From positions 1-64,000 of the forward strand of contig DASZYD010000013.1 of NCBI GenBank assembly GCA_035545555.1: DNA of 64,000 nucleotides. The letters are read 5' to 3'. The notes beneath the pieces were generated by a model. The model did not search any database, was not told the origin of the DNA, and saw nothing but the letters and a program-made list of their open reading frames with translations. A program made the position numbers and the translations under genes. This document shows, one piece after another, positions 7,278-15,360 of the stretch (its first letter is position 1; each line of letters begins with the position of its first letter). This stretch comes from JANWHZ01 sp035545555. GTDB taxonomy: Bacteria > Patescibacteriota > Saccharimonadia > Saccharimonadales > UBA4665.

Positions 7278-8317
7278 ACCAACAGCTCCCGATACAGCGT
7301 GTACATATAGGCATGCGCTACAAGGAGGCCAACTGCCGACAGGCCGAGCACCACCCACGGCGCCAGCGAGGCAGCCAGCCAAATGAACGGCAGGCTGATG
7401 AGCACCCCTGCCACCAGGAGGAAGATCGGCAGGAAGAACAGTTTTCGGAACACTGCTGCGCGGCGGTAGCGCACCAGCTGCCGGGCACTGCGCAGCGCCC
7501 GCAGCGGCGTCATATCCGGCAACGTGACGATATACAGCGCGAACACCGACGAGCACAACATATAGAGTGACACGAGGGCAAGAATGGCGAAGATGGCAAT
7601 CGCGCCGATCCGTTCAATCGGGTGTATGGCGATGCCATAGTTCATCAGCAGCGCGTATAAGCCGCCGCCGATCAGCAGCGGCACCAACTGCAACAGCAAC
7701 ACCAGCATGACCAGTACAAACGGGATGAGGGGGTACATACCTTTATAGAAGCTGTCACGCAAGCGCACGGCCTGTCCGGACGTCACTTCCCGTAGGAGCC
7801 AAATCGCCGCCAGGCTGATAATAACCCCTAGGATGAGCTGGTAGGCGCCGGCAGCCGGATTGGCCGTGTTCGTGCTGTTTGAGGAAAGCAGCGTGCTAAA
7901 CACCGACACGCCGATACCGAATCCGCCCAACAGCGTACCGTTAAACGTATGCGACAGCTGCTGCTTGAGGCTCCCTACATCCGTCGCACTCGACAAGCCT
8001 GTTACGAGCAGCACCTCAAGTATGGCGTAGATGGCAAGCAGGCCCAGAAAAAGCTTCCGATGTCCCCACAGAGTCCGCAGTGCCTTCCTGTTGATTATCC
8101 ACGCGCTGGGCAACACTACCGGATGCTTCACATGCTGCAGCCGGAACAATTTATACGGTGGCAGGCGCAGGCGCCGGGGCCGGCCGGCTGTTGTGGTAGT
8201 AGGCGCAGGCATTGCCGCCGTGGTAGTCACATAGCTTTGCGCCGGGGCCGGGCTAGCTGGCCTGCTGGATGTTTTTGGGCGCACGGTAGTTTTCTTGGAG
8301 GACTTTGCGGCCGACAT
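7274..8317 (-). CDS. Integral membrane protein, about six helices
   Basis: 347 residues. A Lys/Ser/Thr/Pro-rich cytoplasmic N-terminus of about 70 residues is followed by at least six hydrophobic segments and a Gly/Ser-rich loop. The arrangement recalls the uncharacterised membrane proteins with internally repeated helices that Patescibacteria often carry, but I cannot name a family. The ATG at MSAAKSSKK is chosen because the longer frame overlaps htpX and has no ribosome site. It overlaps ligA by four bases, so the two are co-translated. Confidence 0.75.
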   Translation of the reverse strand: MSAAKSSKKTTVRPKTSSRPASPAPAQSYVTTTAAMPAPTTTTAGRPRRLRLPPYKLFRLQHVKHPVVLPSAWIINRKALRTLWGHRKLFLGLLAIYAILEVLLVTGLSSATDVGSLKQQLSHTFNGTLLGGFGIGVSVFSTLLSSNSTNTANPAAGAYQLILGVIISLAAIWLLREVTSGQAVRLRDSFYKGMYPLIPFVLVMLVLLLQLVPLLIGGGLYALLMNYGIAIHPIERIGAIAIFAILALVSLYMLCSSVFALYIVTLPDMTPLRALRSARQLVRYRRAAVFRKLFFLPIFLLVAGVLISLPFIWLAASLAPWVVLGLSAVGLLVAHAYMYTLYRELLV

Positions 8318-8348
8318 GATGTCTCTTATTGTAGCAAACGATTGGCGC

Positions 8349-9239
8349 CTACGCGTGGCTGCCCATGCTGCGCAAGCGGGCAATGCGGTCGTCCAGTGGC
8401 GGGTGTGTGCTGAAGAGCCCGGCCAAGCTATGCGCTTTGAGCGGATTGGCGAAAAAGAGATGCGCGGTAGCAGTATTCTGCCGGCGCAAGGGACGGCCAT
8501 AGGTCTTGAGCTTCTCCAGCGCGCTGATCAGCCCCTCGGGGTAGCGTGTCGTAAGCGCGCTCGTGGCGTCGGCCAGGTACTCGCGCTGACGCGAGATAGC
8601 GAGCTGGATCATCGTAGCTACGATTGGTGCCAGGATAGCCGCCACAATACCGAGCAAGAGCATAACGGCAGCGGCATCCCCATCGCCCCGGCCGCGGCGA
8701 CCACCCCTGAACCAGGTCAGCCGCAACATAACATCGGCAAACAGCGAGATGACGGCGGTCAGCGCGAACGCCACCATCGACACGCGGATATCGTAGTTTT
8801 TGACATGGCCGAGCTCGTGGGCAAAGACGCCCTGCAGTTCGTTATCATCCATGATGTCGAGCAAGCCGGTTGTCGCACAGACAGCGGCATCCTGCGGTTT
8901 GCGCCCGGTAGCGAATGCGTTGGGCGCCGGGTCATCCATGACATACACTTTTGGCATCGGCAGGCCGTCGGTAATAGCCAGGTTTTCAATGATACGCCAG
9001 AGGCGCGGGTTATCCTCTTTCTGAATCTCGTGCGCTCCGTTTACCGCCAGCGCCAGGCGGCTGCCGGCAAAATAGGTGATAAGCGCATAGACCGCTGCGC
9101 CGATCAATACACCGTAAAACATGGTCGGCTGACCGCCAAGTGAGTAGTTGAACAGCCAGGCAATCGCACCCACGAACGCCACAAAGACGGCCATGATGAT
9201 GACTGTCCGGCGTTTGTTGGCGGCGATGTCACTGTACAT
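8349..9239 (-). CDS. htpX: HtpX-like membrane zinc metalloprotease (M48)
   Basis: 296 residues. Membrane protease that degrades misfolded membrane proteins. Two N-terminal helices (about residues 13-30 and 41-60) precede the catalytic zinc site HELGH (VFAHELGHVKNYD); a second hydrophobic pair follows, and the third zinc ligand is the Glu of QREYLADATSALTT. Ends with the family motif LFSTHPPLDDRI. LemA lies immediately upstream; the lemA-htpX pair is common in bacteria and points to joint expression and envelope quality control. Confidence 0.94.
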   Translation of the reverse strand: MYSDIAANKRRTVIIMAVFVAFVGAIAWLFNYSLGGQPTMFYGVLIGAAVYALITYFAGSRLALAVNGAHEIQKEDNPRLWRIIENLAITDGLPMPKVYVMDDPAPNAFATGRKPQDAAVCATTGLLDIMDDNELQGVFAHELGHVKNYDIRVSMVAFALTAVISLFADVMLRLTWFRGGRRGRGDGDAAAVMLLLGIVAAILAPIVATMIQLAISRQREYLADATSALTTRYPEGLISALEKLKTYGRPLRRQNTATAHLFFANPLKAHSLAGLFSTHPPLDDRIARLRSMGSHA

Positions 9240-9277
9240 GACGGGTAGTACCCCTCACGCTGCTCCTAGCTGCTGAG

Positions 9278-9844
9278 CTAGAACTTAACCTCAACCGGCT
9301 GCTCGGCCTGGGCTTGTGCCGCTTCATCCAGCTCGAAGAACTCTTTGTCTTTGGTGAAGCCAAGCATACCGGCAAAAATGTTGGTCGGGAAAACTTTGCG
9401 CTTGGTGTTAAAGTCGCGCACGACCCCGTTGTAGAAGCGGCGCGAGGCCATGACCTTGTCCTCGGTGTCTGTCAGCTGAGCCTGCAGCTGCTGGAAGTTT
9501 TCACTCGCCTTGAGCTGCGGGTAGTTCTCGGCAACCGCAAAGAGGCTTTTGAGCGTCTGGCTGAACTGGTTTTCGGCCTTTGCTGTTGCCGCGGGGCCCT
9601 GCGCCTGCATAGCCTGTGAGCGGGCCTTTGTCACGTCCTCAAATACGCTCTTTTCGTGGGTGGCATAACCCTTGACGGTGTTAACCAGGTTAGGAATAAG
9701 GTCATACCGTCGTTTGAGCTGGACGGTGATGTCACTCCACGCCTCGTCTGCCTGCACGTTCAGGCGTACCAGGCCGTTGTACATAGCGACCACCAGGGCG
9801 GCCAATACCACCACGATGATAAGTACGATAATAAGTGCGGTCAT
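9278..9844 (-). CDS. lemA: LemA family protein
   Basis: 188 residues. An N-terminal membrane helix (about residues 3-20) is followed by NGLVRLNVQADEAWSDITVQLKRRYDLIPNLV, the family signature, then a long four-helix coiled bundle with NPQLKASENFQQLQ-like repeats. The N-terminus is probably outside or very short, and the bundle is the soluble part. An AAGGAG ribosome site and a consensus TATAAT box lie upstream. The role of LemA proteins is not settled; next to HtpX an envelope stress or scaffold role is likely. Confidence 0.93.
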   Translation of the reverse strand: MTALIIVLIIVVVLAALVVAMYNGLVRLNVQADEAWSDITVQLKRRYDLIPNLVNTVKGYATHEKSVFEDVTKARSQAMQAQGPAATAKAENQFSQTLKSLFAVAENYPQLKASENFQQLQAQLTDTEDKVMASRRFYNGVVRDFNTKRKVFPTNIFAGMLGFTKDKEFFELDEAAQAQAEQPVEVKF

Positions 9845-9897
9845 GCGAAATGTCTCCTTGTTTCTCTACGCATTATACAGCACCCTGCCATGGGCGC

Positions 9898-9903
9898 TAT
9901 GAT
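9898..9903 (+). promoter_or_regulatory. -10 box, leaderless arrangement
   Basis: TATGAT ends seven bases before the ATG at 9911, with no ribosome site between. The mRNA would start within a base or two of the start codon. Confidence 0.45.
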
Positions 9904-9910
9904 ATACATA

Positions 9911-11122
9911 ATGGTAAAACATTCGCGTGTCCGTCGGACCCTGCTCAGCCTGCTGGTCGTATTGCTCTGCGGCAGCTACGTGGCATATACGCTGACCCAG
10001 CCGCTGGCAGCGCTGGCACCGCGCGTGACGTTTCGCGGCTCCCGGCCCGCCGCGGCTGTGGCGCTTGACTGGCCGGTCTACGGCGAGTCAGCGGTCGGCG
10101 CCGTTGGCTATGGTGTCCTGACGACGCACGGCGCCGAAACTCCGCTGCCGACCGCAAGCACTATCAAGGTCCTGACGGCATTGGCAGTGCTGCAGCGACA
10201 ACCACTTACATCTGGGCAGCAGGGACCAGCCATCACTATTACGGCAGCCGATGTCGCATCGTACACTAAGTATGTCGCCGAGGATGGCTCGGTCGTTCGC
10301 GTTGTTGCCGGCGAGCAGTTGAGCGAATATCAGGCGCTACAGGCGCTGCTGTTGCCCTCTGCCAATAATATCGCCGAAACACTGGCCCGCTGGGCATTCG
10401 GCTCAATTGCCGCGTACACGACCTACGCAAACACCTATGCCCGCCAGCTGGGTATGACGAGTACGGCCGTTACCGATCCAAGCGGATTTCTCTCCTCCAC
10501 GACCAGCACGCCCCGCGACCTCACACTGCTCGGCGAAGCGGCACTGGCCAATCCGGTTCTTGCGGCGATTGTGGCTCAGCCAAGCGCGATCATACCGGTC
10601 CAAGGCACGATATATAACGTGAACTTTCTGCTTGGGCAAGAAGGGCTCATCGGCATCAAGACCGGCAATAACGATGATGATCTGGGCTGTTTCCTGTTTG
10701 CGGCCACGCGGCCCGTTGGCAGCCGGTCGGTTACTATTGTAGGCGCCATTATGGACGCCCCGAATCTGAACACGGCATTAACCGATGCGCTGCCGCTCAT
10801 CCGCAGCGCTGCTGGCAGCTTCAGTGATGTGACGGTTATCCGCGCCGGCGACCAGATCGGCACGTATCAGTCACCGTGGCAAGGCACCATCCGTGCCGTA
10901 GCCGCTAAGACACAATCAGCACTGCTATGGAACGGCGCGGCGCTGACCACTACCACCGTACTGCATACTGTCGATATCCCTGCCAAAAGCCAGCAGGCGG
11001 TCGGTACCCTGACAATTAAAAACGCCGCAACAAGCGGCGTTACAACAGTTCCGGTAGTACTTGCGCATGCCGCCGGCACTCCCGGCATCCTTTGGCGGCT
11101 CACGCATCCCTTCGATCTATAG
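9911..11122 (+). CDS. D-alanyl-D-alanine carboxypeptidase (peptidase S11)
   Basis: 403 residues from the chosen start MVKHSRVRR. Trims stem peptides of peptidoglycan outside the membrane. One N-terminal membrane helix (residues 9-26) anchors it. The three catalytic motifs of S11 peptidases are present: S-x-x-K in TASTIKVLTAL, S-x-N in LLPSANNIAE and K-T-G in IGIKTGNND. The C-terminal third (after VIRAGDQIG) is a beta-rich extension of the kind that positions these enzymes on the wall. A start 21 bases upstream (MGAMIYIM) is possible. It is followed within four bases by tRNA-Val on the other strand. Confidence 0.9.
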   Translation: MVKHSRVRRTLLSLLVVLLCGSYVAYTLTQPLAALAPRVTFRGSRPAAAVALDWPVYGESAVGAVGYGVLTTHGAETPLPTASTIKVLTALAVLQRQPLTSGQQGPAITITAADVASYTKYVAEDGSVVRVVAGEQLSEYQALQALLLPSANNIAETLARWAFGSIAAYTTYANTYARQLGMTSTAVTDPSGFLSSTTSTPRDLTLLGEAALANPVLAAIVAQPSAIIPVQGTIYNVNFLLGQEGLIGIKTGNNDDDLGCFLFAATRPVGSRSVTIVGAIMDAPNLNTALTDALPLIRSAAGSFSDVTVIRAGDQIGTYQSPWQGTIRAVAAKTQSALLWNGAALTTTTVLHTVDIPAKSQQAVGTLTIKNAATSGVTTVPVVLAHAAGTPGILWRLTHPFDL

Positions 11123-11125
11123 ATC

Positions 11126-11202
11126 TGGTGGGTTGTGAGGGGCTCGAACCCCCGACCTCCTCGGTGTAAACGAGGCGCTCTAGCCAACTGAGCTAACAAC
11201 CC
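11126..11202 (-). tRNA. tRNA-Val (anticodon TAC)
   Basis: Acceptor GGGTTGT/ACAACCC, discriminator A and encoded CCA. Anticodon stem CCTCG/CGAGG around TTTACAC gives TAC. D loop has GG and the T loop is TTCGAGC. Confidence 0.96.
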
Positions 11203-11291
11203 TTATACAGACTGAGTATACCACATACCTCAGATCTATAAATTTAGGCGACTTCATTATATCTGATCCATATGCTAAAATAGCAGTCGAT

Positions 11292-11376
11292 GCGCGGGTG
11301 CTGTAATCGGTAGCCAGGCTGGCTTGAGGTGCCAGTGTCGCAAGACGTGGAGGTTCAAGTCCTCTCCCGCGCACCA
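11292..11376 (+). tRNA. tRNA-Leu (anticodon GAG)
   Basis: Class II tRNA with a long variable arm (TGTCGCAAGACGT). Acceptor GCGCGGG/CCCGCGC, discriminator A and CCA encoded, anticodon stem CTGGC/GCCAG around TTGAGGT (GAG), T loop TTCAAGT. The D stem is short (CTG/CAG). Confidence 0.95.
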
Positions 11377-11379
11377 ACA

Positions 11380-11410
11380 AAAGACTCTTTCTTTCGGGGT
11401 CTTTTATTTA
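11380..11410 (+). terminator. Terminator of tRNA-Leu(GAG)
   Basis: Stem AAGACTC/GGGTCTT (one G-U) with a nine-base loop, followed by TTTATTTATTTT. Confidence 0.7.
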
Positions 11411-11436
11411 TTTTATCTTGATTAAGAATCGTCGTG

Positions 11437-13065
11437 CTAGTTACGCGGCAAGTGGTGGGCGAGGTGCGCCAGGCTATATTGCTGGCGCATCAGCGGCTTG
11501 ATGTCATCAAGCTTCACACCGATTTTCACACCAGGGTTCAGTGTATGGTGCGGGTCAAAGATATCTTTCACCTTCCTGAAAAGACCATACGCTTCCGTAC
11601 CGTATTGTTGCTCCAGATACGGGGCGCGAAGCCGGCCGTCGCCGTTCTCACCGCTGACAGTACCGCCCAGCGAGATGACAAGCCGGTGGTATTCGTCGAG
11701 CAGCCGGAAGGCCTTCTGACGGTCGCCGAGCTGGGCAACATCCAGATAGGGCTGGATGTGCACTTGCCCGTCGCCGGCATGGCCCCAGAGTGCTGCCGGC
11801 AGCCGGTTACGCTCCAGAATATCATAGGTACCGACGATCAGGTCTTGCAGCTTCTCGGCGGGTACGGCGCCATCCAGCAACGGCAGCGCCCGCGCCGCTC
11901 CCTGACCATGTGCCAGGACCATTGCCGATGCTTCGCGCAGCCGCCAGAGTGCTGCCTGCCGCTCCGGATCAGTTTCGGTCCGCATGGTGGTGGTGTATTT
12001 GGCAAGTATTTTGGCAGCCTTGTGAGCAGTCTTTTTCTGGGAGCGGCCAGGCGTGTCGTACTCTACCAACAGGCTAAAAGCAGACAACGGCGCCTCCACC
12101 AGCCCGCGGAGCTGGCTCGGATTGAGCGTAGTGACCGCTGCGAGCAGGTTGCCGTCTACCACCTCCATGGCGCTCGGCGTATCGCCCTGGCGCAGTTCAA
12201 GTACAGCCGCCTGTAATGCCGGCAGATCGCGTATCCCGGCGACGAGCAAGGTTGTTTCAGGATTATATGGTTCTGTGTCGAGCGTAATTTCCGTAACGAT
12301 ACCTAGTGTTCCCTGGGAACCGACAAACAACGGCGTAAGATCAAACGAGCCGTCTTTGTGCTTGATGTCCAGCAGGTCGTAGCCTGCCGTATCTTTCGTG
12401 ACGTGCCGCTTCAAGCTATCTACAGTACTTTTGTGTTCTTCGAGCAAGGCGTCCAGCGAGCGGTAAATCTCGCCTTCAAAGGTTGCCGAGCCGAGCTTTT
12501 TACTCAGCTCACGCTTGCTGAGGCGCTCGGTCACTATCACCTCGCCGTTTGCCAGCACCACACGCAGCCCGCGGACATAGGCACGCGTGTCACCATACTT
12601 CAGGCTTTTCTCGCCGCCGGCATTATTGGCCACGGCCCCGCCGATAGTCGAATACGCCGCAGAAGCAGGGTACGGCGGCAGGAAACGACCATGTGTCTCC
12701 AGTGTCTGTTGAAGCGTACCATAATTGAGGCCTGGTTCAACCACCACCGTGCCGCTTTTGGCGTCGAGCTCCAGAATACGATTGAGGTGCGCCGGAAAGG
12801 CCATGATCATACCGCTGCCGATGGCCGCCCCGCTTTGGTCGGTGCCGGCACCACGCGCCGTAATCGGCACGATGCGGCCACGCTCGGCCAGCTGCCAGAT
12901 AAAACGTGCGGCCTTGCGCACATCCTGTTCGCTGCGCGGGTATAGCACCAGCGAGGGCGTCAGTGTAAAGATACTGGCGTCGGCGGCGAAGGCATGGCGT
13001 ATATCCGCCGACTCAATCACCTCGCCTGTTACATGTTGCTGCAAATACTGCCCGATTTTATTCAT
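11437..13065 (-). CDS. FAD-linked oxidase / GlcD-type 2-hydroxyacid dehydrogenase
   Basis: 542 residues. The N-terminal PCMH-type FAD domain shows VLYPRSEQDVRKAARF, the ARGAGTDQSGAA pyrophosphate loop and the ASAAYSTIGGAVANNAGG segment. The C-terminal domain shows GHAGDGQVHIQP and ends with DPHHTLNPGVKIG, as in D-lactate or glycolate dehydrogenases. It lacks a Cys-rich iron-sulfur domain. Likely oxidises a D-2-hydroxyacid such as lactate; the electron acceptor cannot be deduced. Few redox enzymes are in the window, so it may handle fermentation products or exported lactate. It stands alone, with AGAGG as ribosome site. Confidence 0.88.
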   Translation of the reverse strand: MNKIGQYLQQHVTGEVIESADIRHAFAADASIFTLTPSLVLYPRSEQDVRKAARFIWQLAERGRIVPITARGAGTDQSGAAIGSGMIMAFPAHLNRILELDAKSGTVVVEPGLNYGTLQQTLETHGRFLPPYPASAAYSTIGGAVANNAGGEKSLKYGDTRAYVRGLRVVLANGEVIVTERLSKRELSKKLGSATFEGEIYRSLDALLEEHKSTVDSLKRHVTKDTAGYDLLDIKHKDGSFDLTPLFVGSQGTLGIVTEITLDTEPYNPETTLLVAGIRDLPALQAAVLELRQGDTPSAMEVVDGNLLAAVTTLNPSQLRGLVEAPLSAFSLLVEYDTPGRSQKKTAHKAAKILAKYTTTMRTETDPERQAALWRLREASAMVLAHGQGAARALPLLDGAVPAEKLQDLIVGTYDILERNRLPAALWGHAGDGQVHIQPYLDVAQLGDRQKAFRLLDEYHRLVISLGGTVSGENGDGRLRAPYLEQQYGTEAYGLFRKVKDIFDPHHTLNPGVKIGVKLDDIKPLMRQQYSLAHLAHHLPRN

Positions 13066-13149
13066 GCTCTGCTGCCTCTACCCTGCCGGGCATCATAATT
13101 CCGTATGTATCATAGCATAGTTACTTATGCTTAGGGGCTGTCAGACGGC

Positions 13150-14286
13150 CTACGGTTCTTTCGGCCGGAGTGCCTCTGCAACCTCCGCTAAGAACGCAGC
13201 TTCCGCCTGTAGTTGCTCTTCGGAAGTGATTGGTTTGCGGCGAATTGCCACCCGTGGCGGTATCTCCGGCCGGTCGTCGGTTGCCGGGACTGGCGGCAAT
13301 GTATCTACCCTGAAGTCGCCTATGCGGCCACGTTGCTCCAGCAGCTCACGAACGCGTGCTTCAGGTATATTGTGCATACGTAACTCAACAGCATAGGCTC
13401 CCGGCAGATTGCGTGTGCCGTAGGTTAGCTCCTCTAGTATTTGTCCCATGAGCTCCTGAGGGTTATCGGGGTATGTTACCTCGAATCCTCCCCAAAGATG
13501 GACGGGCCTCGTATAGTCACCGAAAATGTCGTTGTCGGTCTTGCGGTTGAAGTAAGTGTACTGCTCCAGCCGGCGCCGGACGACCGCAGCGATATCGGTG
13601 CCCGGATCATCTTGCGCAACCCGCTCGGCTTGCGCGATCCAGCGGGGGTTGCTCAGGTCTACGGCAAGCGCGCGGCGGTGGAGCTCCTCGGTTATAGTGG
13701 GCTCGGACAGTTTCGCCAGACGCGTTTCGGCCTGCGCGGCTGCCAGCTGCAGCAATTTCTGATAAGAGACGTTGGCTTTGACGTGCTTATCCATACGCAG
13801 GATCGGCCCGTTCGGCCCCTGTACGCGCTGGACAAGACCGAATTTCTGCCCAGCCGCCAGTGAGAACATGGCCCCCGTCGTGTCAGTGATATCCATCGTA
13901 ATGACATTCGGCCGCAGCGCCAGCAGTTGCTGGACCATCCGCGTTTCGAGCAGCGTTGCCAGGCCGAGCCCGCGCACATCGGGTGAGACATAGACCATGC
14001 CGATATTGGCACGGACTTGCTTGCCTGCTTGCATCGCACCTGACAGCCCATAGCCGACGAGGTGGTCGTCTACGAATAAACCTTCCTGCTTGTACCCAAT
14101 CGGCAAGGCTTCTCGGGCTACATTGGTCACCGCCGCGACACTGTCGCTATCGCGCTGCTGCATCCATGTCAGTTCACCATCGGAAATAGCACGGAACGTG
14201 ATGCCAATCGCCTGCAAACGCTCTTCAAATGAAGGGCGCTGCTCTTGCGCCAATCCATCAGCTGGTGGCAGCGTTTCTCCTGCCAT
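13150..14286 (-). CDS. GNAT-fold acetyltransferase with long C-terminal extension
   Basis: 378 residues from the chosen start MAGETLPPADG, which has AGGAG seven bases upstream; a longer frame to 14319 is less likely. Residues about 30-170 carry a GNAT core: the acetyl-CoA loop is in VYVSPDVRGLGLATLLETRM (V-x-P-x-x-R-G-x-G-x-A), followed by MDITDTTGAMFSLAAGQKFG. The remaining 200 residues are charged and helical with no recognised domain. The substrate is unknown. The start MAGE is shared with the 633-residue acidic protein further on, which may be coincidence. Confidence 0.72.
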   Translation of the reverse strand: MAGETLPPADGLAQEQRPSFEERLQAIGITFRAISDGELTWMQQRDSDSVAAVTNVAREALPIGYKQEGLFVDDHLVGYGLSGAMQAGKQVRANIGMVYVSPDVRGLGLATLLETRMVQQLLALRPNVITMDITDTTGAMFSLAAGQKFGLVQRVQGPNGPILRMDKHVKANVSYQKLLQLAAAQAETRLAKLSEPTITEELHRRALAVDLSNPRWIAQAERVAQDDPGTDIAAVVRRRLEQYTYFNRKTDNDIFGDYTRPVHLWGGFEVTYPDNPQELMGQILEELTYGTRNLPGAYAVELRMHNIPEARVRELLEQRGRIGDFRVDTLPPVPATDDRPEIPPRVAIRRKPITSEEQLQAEAAFLAEVAEALRPKEP

Positions 14287-14364
14287 GCCTACTCCTGCGC
14301 CTTTGCACGTGGCGTACACATACTACCTACAACAGATTCTAGCCATCGCCGCATATAATGCAAT

Positions 14365-14407
14365 ACCAATCAAAGAGCCCAGCTACCCACTAGGCTCTTT
14401 GATTGGT
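14365..14407. other. Perfect 15-bp inverted repeat
   Basis: ACCAATCAAAGAGCC pairs perfectly with GGCTCTTTGATTGGT around a 13-base loop. It lies in the gap between the GNAT gene and mazEF. Neither strand has a clear T run, so it is not an obvious terminator; it could be an RNA structure, an operator or a repeat unit. Confidence 0.5.
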
Positions 14408-14518
14408 GCAGTATAAAGGACGATTATAGAACTTTGGTTGGTCTCTCATCTGTTGATTCTGTAGAAAAGTACGGCGAGCATGATGAGACTGACGACCGTA
14501 CGCTTTAGCACGAACCTG

Positions 14519-14550
14519 TTGACATGACCTATCTTAATGTATATACTTGT
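14519..14550 (+). promoter_or_regulatory. mazEF promoter and candidate operator
   Basis: TTGACA (14519-14524), a 17-base spacer and TATACT (14542-14547) form the best vegetative promoter in the window. The -10 box lies within an imperfect palindrome (GTATA-TACTTG-TATAC), a likely site for autorepression by MazE or the MazEF complex, as is known for such pairs. Confidence 0.75.
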
Positions 14551-14568
14551 ATACACAAGGAGTTAACC

Positions 14569-14820
14569 ATGAACATCATGTTATCGCTACAAAAATGGGG
14601 AAATGGCACGGGCGTACGCATACCTAAAAAAGTAGTACAAGCAGCAAAGCTGCAATTAAATCAGCCCTTAAATATAACCCTTCAGAATAATTCAATAATT
14701 CTGACCCCAATCGCGGACAACGATCTTACGCTTGAGTCAATGCTGCAAGGCGTAACGCCAGATCAAATTAACGGCGAGGTCGATTGGAGTGCAGATATCG
14801 GTGTAGAGAAATATGAGTAG
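14569..14820 (+). CDS. mazE: MazE-family antitoxin
   Basis: 83 residues from ATG preceded by AAGGAG; the longer frame begins inside the promoter. The N-terminal AbrB/MazE swapped-hairpin DNA-binding domain is clear (LQKWGNGTGVRIPKKVVQAA, then LNQPLNITLQNNSIILTPI). The acidic C-terminus (DQINGEVDWSADIGVEKYE) is the part that normally inserts into the toxin. Its last eight bases overlap the toxin gene, giving coupled translation. Base and codon use are AT-richer than in the neighbours, which suggests transfer. Confidence 0.92.
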   Translation: MNIMLSLQKWGNGTGVRIPKKVVQAAKLQLNQPLNITLQNNSIILTPIADNDLTLESMLQGVTPDQINGEVDWSADIGVEKYE

Positions 14821-15151
14821 AGACCCATATATACCTGACAGAGGTGATATTATTTGGTTGGTACTCGATCCACGCGTTGGCCATGAGCAGTCAGGACGAA
14901 GGCCGGCAATTGTCTTGAGCGAGCGCTATTTTACAGAGCACACTCAATTGGCGGTCATATGCCCCATAACTTCAAAAGTAAAGGGACTACCATTTGAAAT
15001 AGTCATTAAAACGGAAAATATCGATGGAGCAATTCTACCGATACATATTCGAAGTGTTGATGTGATGGCGAGAAAAGCAAAATTTATAGAGCATGCATCT
15101 GAGGCAATCATCGCTAAAACAAGCAAGGCTACCGAATTGATAATGAGCTAA
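14813..15151 (+). CDS. mazF: MazF-family endoribonuclease toxin
   Basis: 112 residues, the usual size. MazF toxins cut mRNA at short sequences. The family fold is visible: DRGDIIWLVLDPRVGHEQSG, RRPAIVLSERYF, the ICPITSKVKGLPFEI strand holding the catalytic Thr-Ser region, and a C-terminal KAKFIEHASEAIIAKT helix. The Arg after GHEQSG is the expected catalytic residue. Overlaps mazE by eight bases (ATGAGTAG). The cut site cannot be predicted. Confidence 0.92.
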   Translation: MSRDPYIPDRGDIIWLVLDPRVGHEQSGRRPAIVLSERYFTEHTQLAVICPITSKVKGLPFEIVIKTENIDGAILPIHIRSVDVMARKAKFIEHASEAIIAKTSKATELIMS

Positions 15152-15216
15152 TGTGAGTGATGGCCCGAACGCCCTCGAGCACCGTTATAGTTTGGTTGAA
15201 ATAGTTGAATTCAGTT

Positions 15217-15303
15217 TGGTGCGCGAGAGAGGACTTGAACCTCCACGAGTGTAACCTCACTAGTACCTGAAACTAGCGCGTCTACCAATTCCGCCACTCG
15301 CGC
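15217..15303 (-). tRNA. tRNA-Leu (anticodon CAG)
   Basis: Class II tRNA: acceptor GCGCGAG/CTCGCGC, discriminator A with CCA encoded, anticodon stem CTAGT/ACTAG around TTCAGGT (CAG), variable arm TGAGGTTACACTCG, T loop TTCAAGT. Confidence 0.96.
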
Positions 15304-15360
15304 GTAACCTGTTGGAATCGCCAAAGAACTACCATATCGTATCTGTTTTTGGCAAAAAAC

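Noticed and set aside
14424..15199. Imperfect direct repeat (TTATAG...TTTGGTTG) on both sides of mazEF
   Set aside because: Too short and gapped to be called an attachment or target site.
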